A stretch of 64,000 nt of DNA, from positions 186,001 through 250,000 of the forward strand of contig NZ_DASZBH010000004.1 in the NCBI RefSeq assembly GCF_035944355.1. Direction: 5' to 3'. Shown in pieces: positions 47,785-55,346 of this stretch; within the stretch, counting starts at the first letter, position 1; every line of letters begins with the position of its first letter. The position numbers and the translations under genes are program-made. The notes beneath the pieces were generated by a model that ran no database searches, was not told the DNA's origin, and saw nothing but the letters and a program-made list of their open reading frames with translations. The stretch comes from Frateuria_A sp035944355. GTDB lineage: Bacteria; Pseudomonadota; Gammaproteobacteria; Xanthomonadales; Rhodanobacteraceae.

Positions 47785-48180
47785 ATGACGAGCGAATCGA
47801 TCGCCTTTGCCAAACGTCTTGCGGCCGCCTTGGAGGCGGCCGGCATCGAGACGAGCCCGGCAGTGCTGGAGGTACTGGTACCCCGCCACGGCGGCGGCAC
47901 CGTGACCTCGCAAGCGATCTCCGGCTGGCTCACGGGCAAGCACATGCCCAAGAAGGCCAACATGCGGGCGCTGGCGAAAATCGTAGGCTTGCCCCCGCAC
48001 GAGCTTGAGTACGGAGCTGCGTCGAAGGGCGTGCGCGAGACGCATACAGCATGGCCCGATCATGTGCTGGGCCACGATCGGCTCGCGTTCGAGGAGTTTC
48101 TGTTGTTGCCGGAAGCGCAGCGCAAGCTGGTGCGCGAGTTGATTAACCTACTCGCTCAGGGGCGTGGCAAGGGACGGTAA
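47785..48180 (+). CDS. HTH transcriptional regulator next to the type III R-M genes
   Basis: 131 residues. The N-terminal half (SESIAFAKRLAAALEAAGIE, then TVTSQAISGWLTGKHMPKKA and LAKIVGLPPHEL) has the lambda-repressor-like five-helix HTH pattern; the C-terminal half is short and helical. It is divergent from mod with paired repeats in the gap, like controller proteins of restriction-modification systems, though control of mod/res is inference. Starts at 47773 or 47785 are both possible; neither has a strong ribosome site. It might instead be an unrelated phage-type regulator. Confidence 0.75.
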   Translation: MTSESIAFAKRLAAALEAAGIETSPAVLEVLVPRHGGGTVTSQAISGWLTGKHMPKKANMRALAKIVGLPPHELEYGAASKGVRETHTAWPDHVLGHDRLAFEEFLLLPEAQRKLVRELINLLAQGRGKGR

Positions 48181-48197
48181 GGGCGATCAGGAAGGCT

Positions 48198-48248
48198 TCC
48201 CGCGAGCCCGGCTCCTCATCCCAGCCCTCTCCCCGCAGAGGAGAGGAA
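48198..48248. repeat. REP-like palindromic repeat
   Basis: CCCGCGAGCCCGGCTCCTCA followed by a CCCTCTCCCCGCAGAGGAGA hairpin, same family as 49219, in the gap between the HTH gene and the EamA transporter. Confidence 0.75.
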
Positions 48249-48307
48249 GCGCCTAAAGGCTCGCGACTTGCTGGCATCATGGGAAGCCTTCCCTGTCGTG
48301 ATTCCCC

Positions 48308-49189
48308 ATGTCCTCGCGTTCGGATGCTACCCAGATCGCCATCGCGATCGGCGCCCTGCTGGTCGCCATGGTTTCGTATCAATGCGGCGCCTCGCTGGCC
48401 AAGCACCTGTTTCCGCAGGTGGGGGCGCAAGGGGCGACGGCTTATCGCCTGGGTATCAGCGCGCTGATCCTGCTGGCGTGGCGCCGGCCGTGGCGGCGGC
48501 TGCGGGACGGCCGGGACTGGCGCGGTTTGTGGGCCTACGGGTTGTCGATGGGGGCCATGAACCTGGTGTTCTACCTGTCGCTGCGCACGGTCCCGCTGGG
48601 GCTGGCGGTGGCGCTGGAGTTCACCGGACCGCTGGTGCTGGCCATGATCGGTTCGCGCCGGCTGCTGGACTTCGTATGGATCGCACTGGTGATCGCGGGG
48701 TTGGCCTTGTTGCTGCCGTTGCGCGGTCAGGCGCATGCGCTCGATCCGGAAGGCGTGATGTACGCGCTTGCCGCAGGGCTGGGCTGGGCACTGTACATCG
48801 TCACCGGGCAGAAGGCGGGCGCCGCCTACGGCGGGGATGCGGTGACGTGGGGCACCTCGGTCGGTGCACTGCTGGCCATTCCCTTCGGCGTGGCGCACGC
48901 GGGCGCCGCCTTGCTGTCGTCGGCGCTGCTGCCCTATGCGGTGGGCGTGGCGGTGCTGAGTTCGGCCTTGCCCTATTCGCTGGAAATGGTGGCGCTCACG
49001 CGTCTGCCGGCACGCACCTTCAGCACCCTGCTCAGCCTGGAGCCTGCCATCGCGGCGCTGGCGGGCGTGGTGCTGCTCAGCGAGCACCTGAGTCCGGTGC
49101 AGTGGCTGGCGATCGGGGCGATCATCGTGGCCGCGGCAGGCACGGCGTTGAGCGTGCGCAAACCGGTGGGGGTGGAGGGACTCGGGTAG
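48308..49189 (+). CDS. EamA/DMT-family inner-membrane transporter (RhtA-like)
   Basis: 293 residues, ten hydrophobic helices in two EamA repeats (about 10-135 and 150-285). SYQCGASLAKHLFPQVGAQG and ALEFTGPLVLAM in the first repeat and LSSALPYSLEMVALTRLPAR followed by FSTLLSLEPAIAALAG in the second are close to the RhtA threonine/homoserine exporter type. It likely exports a small amino acid or metabolite. Bracketed by REP-like repeats on both sides and transcribed alone. Confidence 0.85.
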   Translation: MSSRSDATQIAIAIGALLVAMVSYQCGASLAKHLFPQVGAQGATAYRLGISALILLAWRRPWRRLRDGRDWRGLWAYGLSMGAMNLVFYLSLRTVPLGLAVALEFTGPLVLAMIGSRRLLDFVWIALVIAGLALLLPLRGQAHALDPEGVMYALAAGLGWALYIVTGQKAGAAYGGDAVTWGTSVGALLAIPFGVAHAGAALLSSALLPYAVGVAVLSSALPYSLEMVALTRLPARTFSTLLSLEPAIAALAGVVLLSEHLSPVQWLAIGAIIVAAAGTALSVRKPVGVEGLG

Positions 49190-49218
49190 GTAAAGGACTT
49201 GCGCCTGGGCGCACAAAG

Positions 49219-49272
49219 TTTCCCGCAAGCCCCGCCCCTCACCCCAACCCTCTCCCCGGAGGGGAGAGGGGG
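49219..49272. repeat. REP-like palindromic repeat
   Basis: TTTCCCGCAAGCCCCGCCCC, then TCACCCCAACCC and a CTCTCCCCGGAGGGGAGAGG hairpin: the most complete copy of the window's repeat family, 30 bases after the EamA stop. Confidence 0.8.
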
Positions 49273-49438
49273 CAAAGCCACGGCGCCGCCCGGCCAAAAC
49301 CCGCGCTTTTTCTTGCCTCAGCTCCCGAGCGCCCGCGGCAAAGCGGCTGCAGCTCCTCTATGAGCATGCGACGTACCAAGCAAGGCGAGGCGGCACCTAG
49401 CTCTTATCCCTCACCGGGCTGAGCCAGGCCGTTTCTTT

Positions 49439-49472
49439 GGTTACTTTCTTTGGGCCAGCAAAGAAAGTGACC
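49439..49472. repeat. Dispersed-type hairpin element downstream of sdaA
   Basis: GGTTACTTTCTTTG, GGCCAG, CAAAGAAAGTGACC: a 14-bp stem with one T:G pair. Sequences like this are very common in Xanthomonadaceae and Burkholderia genomes. It lies 100 bases beyond the sdaA stop, in the 382-base gap 49190-49571, which holds this and the REP-like copy but no gene. Confidence 0.7.
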
Positions 49473-49571
49473 CGAGCGCCGAAGGCGATCGGAAGCTCTT
49501 CGCCGTCTGGCCAAATAGCGCCAGCGCCCGCACAAGCCCGCTTCCCTGCAAGCAAGAGGGAGCCGGAGGCA

Positions 49572-50954
49572 TCAGCACTCGATGACGTTGACGGCCAGGC
49601 CGCCACGCGACGTTTCCTTGTACTTGTCCTTCATGTCGCGGCCCGTGTCGCGCATGGTCTTGATGACCTTGTCCAGGCTCACGCGATGCTTGCCGTCGCT
49701 CTTGAGCGCCATGCGGCTGGCGTTGATGGCCTTGACCGAACCCATCGCGTTGCGCTCGATGCAGGGGATCTGCACCAGGCCGCCGATCGGGTCGCAGGTT
49801 AGCCCTAAGTTGTGCTCCATGCCGATCTCGGCGGCGTTCTCCACCTGCCAGATGCTGCCGCCCAGCGCCGCGGTGAGGCCGCCGGCGGCCATCGAGCAGG
49901 CCACGCCTACCTCGCCCTGGCAGCCGACCTCGGCGCCGGAGATCGAGGCGTTCTCCTTGTAGAGGATGCCGATGGCGGCGGCGGTGAGCAGGTAGTCGAT
50001 GATGCCGTTCTCGTCCGCCTTCGGGCAGAAGCGCAGGTAGTAGTGGCCCACGGCCGGCACGATGCCGGCGGCGCCGTTGGTGGGCGCGGTGACCACGCGG
50101 CCGCCGGCGGCGTTTTCCTCGTTGACCGCCAGCGCATACAGGTTCACCCAGTCCAGGATCGTGAGCGGGTCCTTGAGCGCGGCCTCGGGCTGGTTGCGCA
50201 GTTCCTCGGCCATCGCCGGCGCGCGCCGCGCCACGTGCAGGCCGCCGGGCAGGGTGCCGGGCGAGCGAAGGCCGCGGGCGACGCAGTCGGCCATGGCCTT
50301 CCAGATGGCCAGCAGGCCGGCGCGGGTCTCGGCCTCGGGGCGCCACACGCTTTCGTTGGCCATCATCAGCTGGGCGATGGTCAGGCCGTGCTTTTCGCAC
50401 AGGCTGAGCAGTTGCTCGCCAGTGGAGAACGGGTAGGGCTGCTCGGTGGTGTCGGCGACGATGCGGTCTTCGGCTGCCTCGTCCTGGTTGACCACGAAGC
50501 CGCCGCCGACGGAGTAATAGTCGCGCGTAGCCAGCTCGTTGCCGTCGGCGTCGTAGGCGGAGAAGCGCATGCCGTTGGTGTGGAAGGGCAGCTTCTGGCG
50601 CTTGTTGAAGACCAGATCGCTCTTCTCGTCGAAAGCGATCTCGTGGCGGCCGAGCAGGCGCAGCCGGGCGGTGCCACGGATGCGGGCGAGGATGTCGGGG
50701 ATGAGATCGGCATCCACCTTGTCCGGATAGTGGCCTTCGAAGCCCAGCAGCACCGCCTTGTCGGTACCGTGGCCGCGGCCGGTCATCGCCAGCGAGCCGT
50801 AGAGTTCGGCGCGCACGCGCACGACACGGTCGAGCACGCCTTTCTCCTCCAGCCAGTGCTCGGTGAAGCGCGCGGCTGCGCGCATCGGCCCCACCGTGTG
50901 CGAGGAGGACGGCCCGATGCCGATCTTGAAGAGGTCGAAGACGCTGACGGCCAT
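49572..50954 (-). CDS. sdaA: L-serine ammonia-lyase (iron-sulfur type)
   Basis: 460 residues, single-chain SdaA. N-terminal domain starts FDLFKIGIGPSSSHTVGPM; the catalytic part has TAPTNGAAGIVPAVGHYY, SGAEVGCQGEVGVACSMAAGG and TCDPIGGLVQIPCIERN, whose Cys residues ligate the [4Fe-4S] cluster. The protein ends in NVIEC; in the Legionella enzyme the terminal Cys folds into the active site, so that feature seems kept. It deaminates serine to pyruvate in the cytoplasm. Single gene. Confidence 0.96.
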   Translation of the reverse strand: MAVSVFDLFKIGIGPSSSHTVGPMRAAARFTEHWLEEKGVLDRVVRVRAELYGSLAMTGRGHGTDKAVLLGFEGHYPDKVDADLIPDILARIRGTARLRLLGRHEIAFDEKSDLVFNKRQKLPFHTNGMRFSAYDADGNELATRDYYSVGGGFVVNQDEAAEDRIVADTTEQPYPFSTGEQLLSLCEKHGLTIAQLMMANESVWRPEAETRAGLLAIWKAMADCVARGLRSPGTLPGGLHVARRAPAMAEELRNQPEAALKDPLTILDWVNLYALAVNEENAAGGRVVTAPTNGAAGIVPAVGHYYLRFCPKADENGIIDYLLTAAAIGILYKENASISGAEVGCQGEVGVACSMAAGGLTAALGGSIWQVENAAEIGMEHNLGLTCDPIGGLVQIPCIERNAMGSVKAINASRMALKSDGKHRVSLDKVIKTMRDTGRDMKDKYKETSRGGLAVNVIEC

Positions 50955-51030
50955 GAACGCGCTGCGGTGTGGTAGACGGAGCCGTTATTCTACGCGCCCC
51001 CTTCACCTTTGGCAGTCCGTCCGCTACCGC

Positions 51031-51261
51031 ATGGCCGACCTCGTCCTTTACCAGCGCGACTACTGCCACCTGTGCGACCAGGCGCTGGCGGTGCTCGCGC
51101 AGGCGCGCGCGCCGGACTTCGACAGCGTGTGGGTGGACGACGATCCGGCGCTGGAGGCGCGCTATGGCGCGCGGGTGCCGGTGTTGCGCGACGTGCGCGA
51201 TGGGCGCGAGCTGGATTGGCCGTTCGAGGCGGAGGCGGTGGCGGCGTTCGTGCGGGGCTGA
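51031..51261 (+). CDS. Glutaredoxin-like thiol-redox protein
   Basis: 76 residues. YQRDYCHLCDQALAVL carries a CxxC active site at residues 12-15, followed by a short thioredoxin-fold remainder with the cis-Pro turn in ARVPVLRDV. It matches the small DUF836/glutaredoxin-like family. The start at 51031 is the only sensible one since the domain begins there; upstream sequence is the sdaA divergent promoter. Likely a cytoplasmic disulfide reductant. Confidence 0.85.
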   Translation: MADLVLYQRDYCHLCDQALAVLAQARAPDFDSVWVDDDPALEARYGARVPVLRDVRDGRELDWPFEAEAVAAFVRG

Positions 51262-51286
51262 GGCAAGGGCTAGCGGGGGTGTTACC

Positions 51287-51853
51287 TCACTTCGCCGACA
51301 GCACCAGATGCGCCTGGATCGTCACCTTGTCGCCGATCACCGAGGTGTCGGCGTATTCGCCGCCGCCCACGCCGTAGTCCAGCCGCTTGAGCGTGCCGGT
51401 CACGTCCATCAACGCGGTTCCGCCGGGCTGCGACGTGAAGGTCACGGTGAGGTCGAGCGGGTGGCTGACGCCGCGCAGCGTCAGGTTGCCGTGCGCGATC
51501 GCCCGGGTCCCGTCCAGCCGCATGAAACCGGTGGTGAGGTAGTGCGCCTGCGGGTATTTGGTCGCGTTGAAGAAATCCGCGCCCGGCAGGGCGCCATCGC
51601 GGTCGGCGTCGCCGGTGGCGGCGCTGGTGGTGTCCACCGTCACGTCGAACTTCGAGTTGGCCAGGCGCACCGGATCGAAGCGGATGTCCGCATGCCATTG
51701 CGAGAAGCTGCCCTGGAACGGCGCGCCCTGGAAGGTGGCGGTGAAGCCCAGCGTGCTCTTGTCCTGCTGCACGTGGTAGTCGGCGGCCGCGGCGGCACCC
51801 GGCAGAGCGAGGCAGAGCAGCAGGGCGAGGCGTCGGGTGGCGGACAGGGTCAT
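51287..51853 (-). CDS. YceI family periplasmic protein
   Basis: 188 residues with signal peptide ending near GAAAAA. YceI lipocalin-like fold: DYHVQQDKSTLGFTATFQ at the start, FDVTVDTTSAATGDADRD in the middle, and HGNLTLRGVSHPLDLTVTF. Such proteins bind long isoprenoids such as quinones. It overlaps the cytochrome b561 stop as ATGA, so it is the third gene of a coupled yceI-b561-yceI operon. Confidence 0.9.
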   Translation of the reverse strand: MTLSATRRLALLLCLALPGAAAAADYHVQQDKSTLGFTATFQGAPFQGSFSQWHADIRFDPVRLANSKFDVTVDTTSAATGDADRDGALPGADFFNATKYPQAHYLTTGFMRLDGTRAIAHGNLTLRGVSHPLDLTVTFTSQPGGTALMDVTGTLKRLDYGVGGGEYADTSVIGDKVTIQAHLVLSAK

Positions 51854-52422
51854 GCGGAATCTCCCTTCGGTCCTTGACGGAGGCGGGCGAACGGCCACAT
51901 GCGGCGCAGCACGTCGTCCCGGTCGAACACATGATGCTTGAGCGCCGCGCCCACGTGGGCGAGCAGCACCAGCAGCAGGAACCAGAACAGGTACTCGTGC
52001 ACTTCGTGCGAGAGGCGGCGCAGGTCCGGGTTCTTCGCGGCGATCGCCGGCAGGTTGAACAGCTTGAAGAACTGCAGCGGGTAGCCGCGCACCGAGTTGA
52101 ACCACCAGCCCGACAGCGGCAGCGCCGCCACCAGCACGTAGAGCAGGCCATGCACCGCGCGCGCGGCCAGCAGCTGCCAGCGCGGCGCGGGAAGCTCGCG
52201 CGGCGGGCGGTTGCCCAGGCGCCACAGCAGGCGCAGCACGAACAGGGCCAGCACGGTCAGGCCGATCGATTTGTGCAGGGCCAGCCAGTTGACCTTCTGC
52301 ATCGGCGTGCTGGCCAGATCCATCAGCAGGCCGAATACGCCGTTGCCCAGGATCAGCAGCGCGATCGTCCAGTGGAAGAACTTGGCGACGGCGCCCCAGC
52401 GGTAGGCATCATTGCGCAGCAT
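51850..52422 (-). CDS. Cytochrome b561
   Basis: 190 residues, four membrane helices. Haem-ligand His candidates are in KFFHWTIALLI, ALHKSIGLTV, VHGLLYVLVAALPLSGWW and HVGAALKHHVFDRDD, the usual arrangement for bacterial b561. It passes electrons between quinol and a periplasmic partner. It overlaps the upstream yceI gene by 14 bases and the downstream one by 4, so the three are probably made together. Confidence 0.93.
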   Translation of the reverse strand: MLRNDAYRWGAVAKFFHWTIALLILGNGVFGLLMDLASTPMQKVNWLALHKSIGLTVLALFVLRLLWRLGNRPPRELPAPRWQLLAARAVHGLLYVLVAALPLSGWWFNSVRGYPLQFFKLFNLPAIAAKNPDLRRLSHEVHEYLFWFLLLVLLAHVGAALKHHVFDRDDVLRRMWPFARLRQGPKGDSA

Positions 52423-53032
52423 GGTCGGTTTCCTTGGCGGGGCTGCGTTGTTCTCGGATGGCTTCGACTTCCAGCCACAGCGATACGCGCCGGCCGATCG
52501 AGCCCAGGTTGGAGGTCATGCCAAAATCGGTGCGGTCGAGCATGGCGGTGGCGGAAAACCCGGCAATGGTGTGCAGGCCGAAGATGGTGCGCGCCTCGCG
52601 GTTGAAGGTAAACGGGATGCTTACTCCGCGGTTGACGCCGCGCAGGGTGAGCTGCCCGTGCAGCACGCCGTGGGTGGCGTCGGTGCGCTCGACCGAGGTG
52701 CTGGCGAAGTGCGCGTAGCGCTGGTGCGCGGCGTCGAGGAAGGCGCTCTGGAGTACCGCGGCGTTCCACTCCGAATCGCCCATGTCCAGGCTGGCCAGGT
52801 CGATGTCCAGCTCGGTGGCGGCATGGCTCCAGTCGTCCGGGTCGAAGCGCAGCCAGCCGCTCGCGATGTGCAGGCGGCCGAACGGTCGCGAGTAGCCGTC
52901 GTGGTCGACGCTGAAGAGGATCTGGCTGTGCACCGTGTCGTAGCGGTAGCGATGCGCGGCCGCCTGGCCGGTCAGCGGCCACGACAGGGCGGCGCAGGCG
53001 AGCAGGCGGGCGGCGGCGGGCAGAGCGCTCAT
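52409..53032 (-). CDS. YceI family periplasmic protein
   Basis: 207 residues with signal peptide ending near TGQAAAHR. The YceI core starts YDTVHSQILFSVDHDGYSRP, continues SGWLRFDPDDWSHAATELDI and ends with HGQLTLRGVNRGVSIPFTFN and MLDRTDFGMTSNLG. It is more divergent from the family average than the second copy at 51287; a charged tail follows. First gene of the coupled operon. Confidence 0.9.
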   Translation of the reverse strand: MSALPAAARLLACAALSWPLTGQAAAHRYRYDTVHSQILFSVDHDGYSRPFGRLHIASGWLRFDPDDWSHAATELDIDLASLDMGDSEWNAAVLQSAFLDAAHQRYAHFASTSVERTDATHGVLHGQLTLRGVNRGVSIPFTFNREARTIFGLHTIAGFSATAMLDRTDFGMTSNLGSIGRRVSLWLEVEAIREQRSPAKETDHAAQ

Positions 53033-53135
53033 CGGCCAAGTCTGGACGATAGGCCGCGTCCGCGCTACCGCGCCTTGGCATTTCGTGCACGGGCCGCGTG
53101 GCTACCATCGAAACCCGCCATTATGGAGGTAAGCC

Positions 53136-54092
53136 ATGGCTCGCCCCATCTGGACCGGCACGCTGTCGTTCGGGCTGCTCAACGTCCCGATCCGCCTGAT
53201 GACCGCCGAGCGAAGGATCGACCTGCACTTCCGCATGCTCGACCAGCGCAACAACCAGCCGGTGCGCTACGAGCGCGTCAATGCCGAATCGGGCGATGAA
53301 GTGCCCTGGAAGGACATCGTCAAGGCGTACGAGTACTCCAAGGGCAACTACGTGGTGCTGGAGGAGTCGGACATAAGGAACGCTGCGCCCGAGACGCACG
53401 AGACGGTGGAGATCGACAGCTTCATCGACGCCGACGCGCTCACTCCGGCCTACTTCGAGAAGCCCTACTTCCTGGTGCCCGGCAAGAAGGCCGAGAAGGG
53501 CTACGTGCTGCTGCGCGAGACGCTCAAGCGCACCGGCAAGATCGGCATCGCGCGCGTGGTCATCCGCACGCGCGAATACCTGTGCGCGGTGATGCCGCAG
53601 GACGAGGCGCTGCTCTTGATCCTGCTGCGCTTCCCGCAGGAACTGGTCAGCGCGGAGGAGTACGCGCTGCCGGACAAGCCGGTGGCCGACTACCGCATCA
53701 GCGACCGCGAGCTGGAGATGGCCGGCGAACTGATCGAGTCGATGGCCGGGAAGTTCAAGCCGGAGAACTACCGCGACGAATTCCGCGAGCGGCTCACCGC
53801 CGTGATCGAGCAGCGACTCAAGAGCAAGGGCATCACCACCGCGCTGGAGGAAGAGGAGCCGGCGCACGCCAATGCCACCACCAACGTGGTCGACTTCATG
53901 TCGCTCTTGAAGAAGAGCATCGAGAACAAGCAGCGCACGCCCGCGCGCGGCGAGGACGAGGCGGCGGCAAAGAAACCGGCGACGAAGAAGGCTGCCGCCA
54001 AGAAGGCCGAACCGGCGGCCAAGAAGGCCGCATCCCGCAAGGCTCCGGCCAAGAAGGCGCCAGCGACCCGCAAGGGCCGCAAGGCAGGTTGA
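53136..54092 (+). CDS. ku: Ku, DNA-end-binding protein for non-homologous end joining
   Basis: 318 residues. Opens with ARPIWTGTLSFGLLNVPIRL, the universal bacterial Ku start, then RYERVNAESGDEVPWKDIVKAY-like strands and FYFEKPYFLVP-type core (AYFEKPYFLVPGKKAEKGY). The last 50 residues are a Lys/Ala-rich tail, as often seen in bacterial Ku, thought to help DNA binding. GGAGG 6 bases upstream sets the start. It recruits LigD to ends; a LigD polymerase gene follows. Confidence 0.97.
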   Translation: MARPIWTGTLSFGLLNVPIRLMTAERRIDLHFRMLDQRNNQPVRYERVNAESGDEVPWKDIVKAYEYSKGNYVVLEESDIRNAAPETHETVEIDSFIDADALTPAYFEKPYFLVPGKKAEKGYVLLRETLKRTGKIGIARVVIRTREYLCAVMPQDEALLLILLRFPQELVSAEEYALPDKPVADYRISDRELEMAGELIESMAGKFKPENYRDEFRERLTAVIEQRLKSKGITTALEEEEPAHANATTNVVDFMSLLKKSIENKQRTPARGEDEAAAKKPATKKAAAKKAEPAAKKAASRKAPAKKAPATRKGRKAG

Positions 54093-54204
54093 GGCGGTGC
54101 GCCTTTTGCTCGTTGCGTGGGCAGGGCCCGGGCGTGAAGCGCGCGCTCCGGCGGCCGTGCCGCAGCCCTTCTGCCAGCTGCCCTTGTGACGTGAGGACTT
54201 CGGC

Positions 54205-55125
54205 GTGAACGCACACCACCAGGCCGCGACGACGACTGCTCCAGGCCGCGACGCCGGCGCGACGGTGCAGGGCGTGAGAATCACCCACCCCTCGCGCGTG
54301 GTCTATCCGGAGGACGGCATCACCAAAGGCGAGGTCGCCGCCTACTACGCGGCGGTGGCCGACTGGATCCTGCCCGAACTGGCCAACCGGCCGCTGTCGA
54401 TGGTGCGTTGCCCCGGCGGCACCGACAGCGCCTGCTTCTTCCAGAAGCACCACGCGGCCAAGCTGGGCAGCAGCGTGCGGGCCATCCCGCTGGAGGAAAA
54501 GGAGGGCGAGGACGAGTACGTCTACATCCGCGACCTCACCGGCCTGCTGCAGCTGGTGCAGATGAACACCCTGGAGTTCCATCCCTGGGGCTCGCGGGTG
54601 GACAAGCCCGATTCGCCCGATCGCATCGTGCTCGACCTCGATCCCGCGCCTGGCGTGGCGTGGGAGGCGGTGGTGGAGGGCGCACGCGAAATACGCGGGC
54701 AGCTGGACCGGCTCGGCCTGGCGAGCTTCGTGCGCACCAGCGGCGGCAAGGGACTGCACGTGGTGGTGCCGTTCCGGCGCGGCCCGGGCTGGCCGGCGGT
54801 CAAGGCGTTCTGCGAGTCGCTGGCCGACGCGATGGTCGAGCGGGATCCCGGGCGCTACATCGCCACCGCCAGCAAGGCCAAGCGTGAGGGGAAGATCTTC
54901 ATCGACTGGCTGCGCAACGCGCGTGGCGCGACCAGCGTCTGCAACTGGTCGCTGCGGGCGCGCGCCGGGGCGCCGGTGGCGATGCCGCTGCGCTGGGAGG
55001 AGCTGGGCAAGATCGAAAGCGGGGCCGCGTTCGGCATGCGGGCGGCGCTGGAGCGGGCACGGAGCCTGAAGGCCGATCCGTGGGACGGGATGGCCAAGTT
55101 GCAGCAGCGGTTGCCGAAGCAGTAG
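54205..55125 (+). CDS. Stand-alone LigD polymerase (primase-like) domain
   Basis: 306 residues from a GTG, with GAGGA 7 bases upstream. The archaeo-eukaryotic primase domain is complete: ITHPSRVVYPEDGITKGEVA, YIRDLTGLLQLVQMNTLEFH, catalytic Asp pair in RIVLDLDPAPGVAW, and TSGGKGLHVVVPF. It lacks the phosphoesterase and ATP-dependent ligase domains that multidomain LigD carries, and neither occurs in this window. It fills or extends ends during Ku-dependent repair, presumably with a ligase encoded elsewhere. Confidence 0.92.
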   Translation: MNAHHQAATTTAPGRDAGATVQGVRITHPSRVVYPEDGITKGEVAAYYAAVADWILPELANRPLSMVRCPGGTDSACFFQKHHAAKLGSSVRAIPLEEKEGEDEYVYIRDLTGLLQLVQMNTLEFHPWGSRVDKPDSPDRIVLDLDPAPGVAWEAVVEGAREIRGQLDRLGLASFVRTSGGKGLHVVVPFRRGPGWPAVKAFCESLADAMVERDPGRYIATASKAKREGKIFIDWLRNARGATSVCNWSLRARAGAPVAMPLRWEELGKIESGAAFGMRAALERARSLKADPWDGMAKLQQRLPKQ

Positions 55126-55166
55126 GTGGCTGCTCGGTGGGCGGCTTTCAGTCAACGTACTGAAGA

Positions 55167-55336
55167 GCCTCTCCCTCTCCCCAACCCTCTCCCCCGGCGG
55201 GGCCGGGGGAGAGGGAGCATATGAGGCAGGCTTGCCAGTTCTTCCCTGGGTGGGAGGGCAGGGGGCCTATGCGAAAGGCCCCATGGCTCCCTCTCCCCCC
55301 GAGCCTGCTCGGGGGAGAGGGTTGGGGAGAGGGGGA
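55167..55336. repeat. REP-like palindromic repeat, inverted doublet
   Basis: Copies at 55167-55217 and 55288-55336 face each other; the second has a long stem, CTCTCCCCCCGAGC, CT, GCTCGGGGGAGAG. They fill the 221-base gap between the LigD polymerase and the M1 peptidase, both ending here. Confidence 0.8.
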
Positions 55337-55346
55337 GGCCCTTGCC

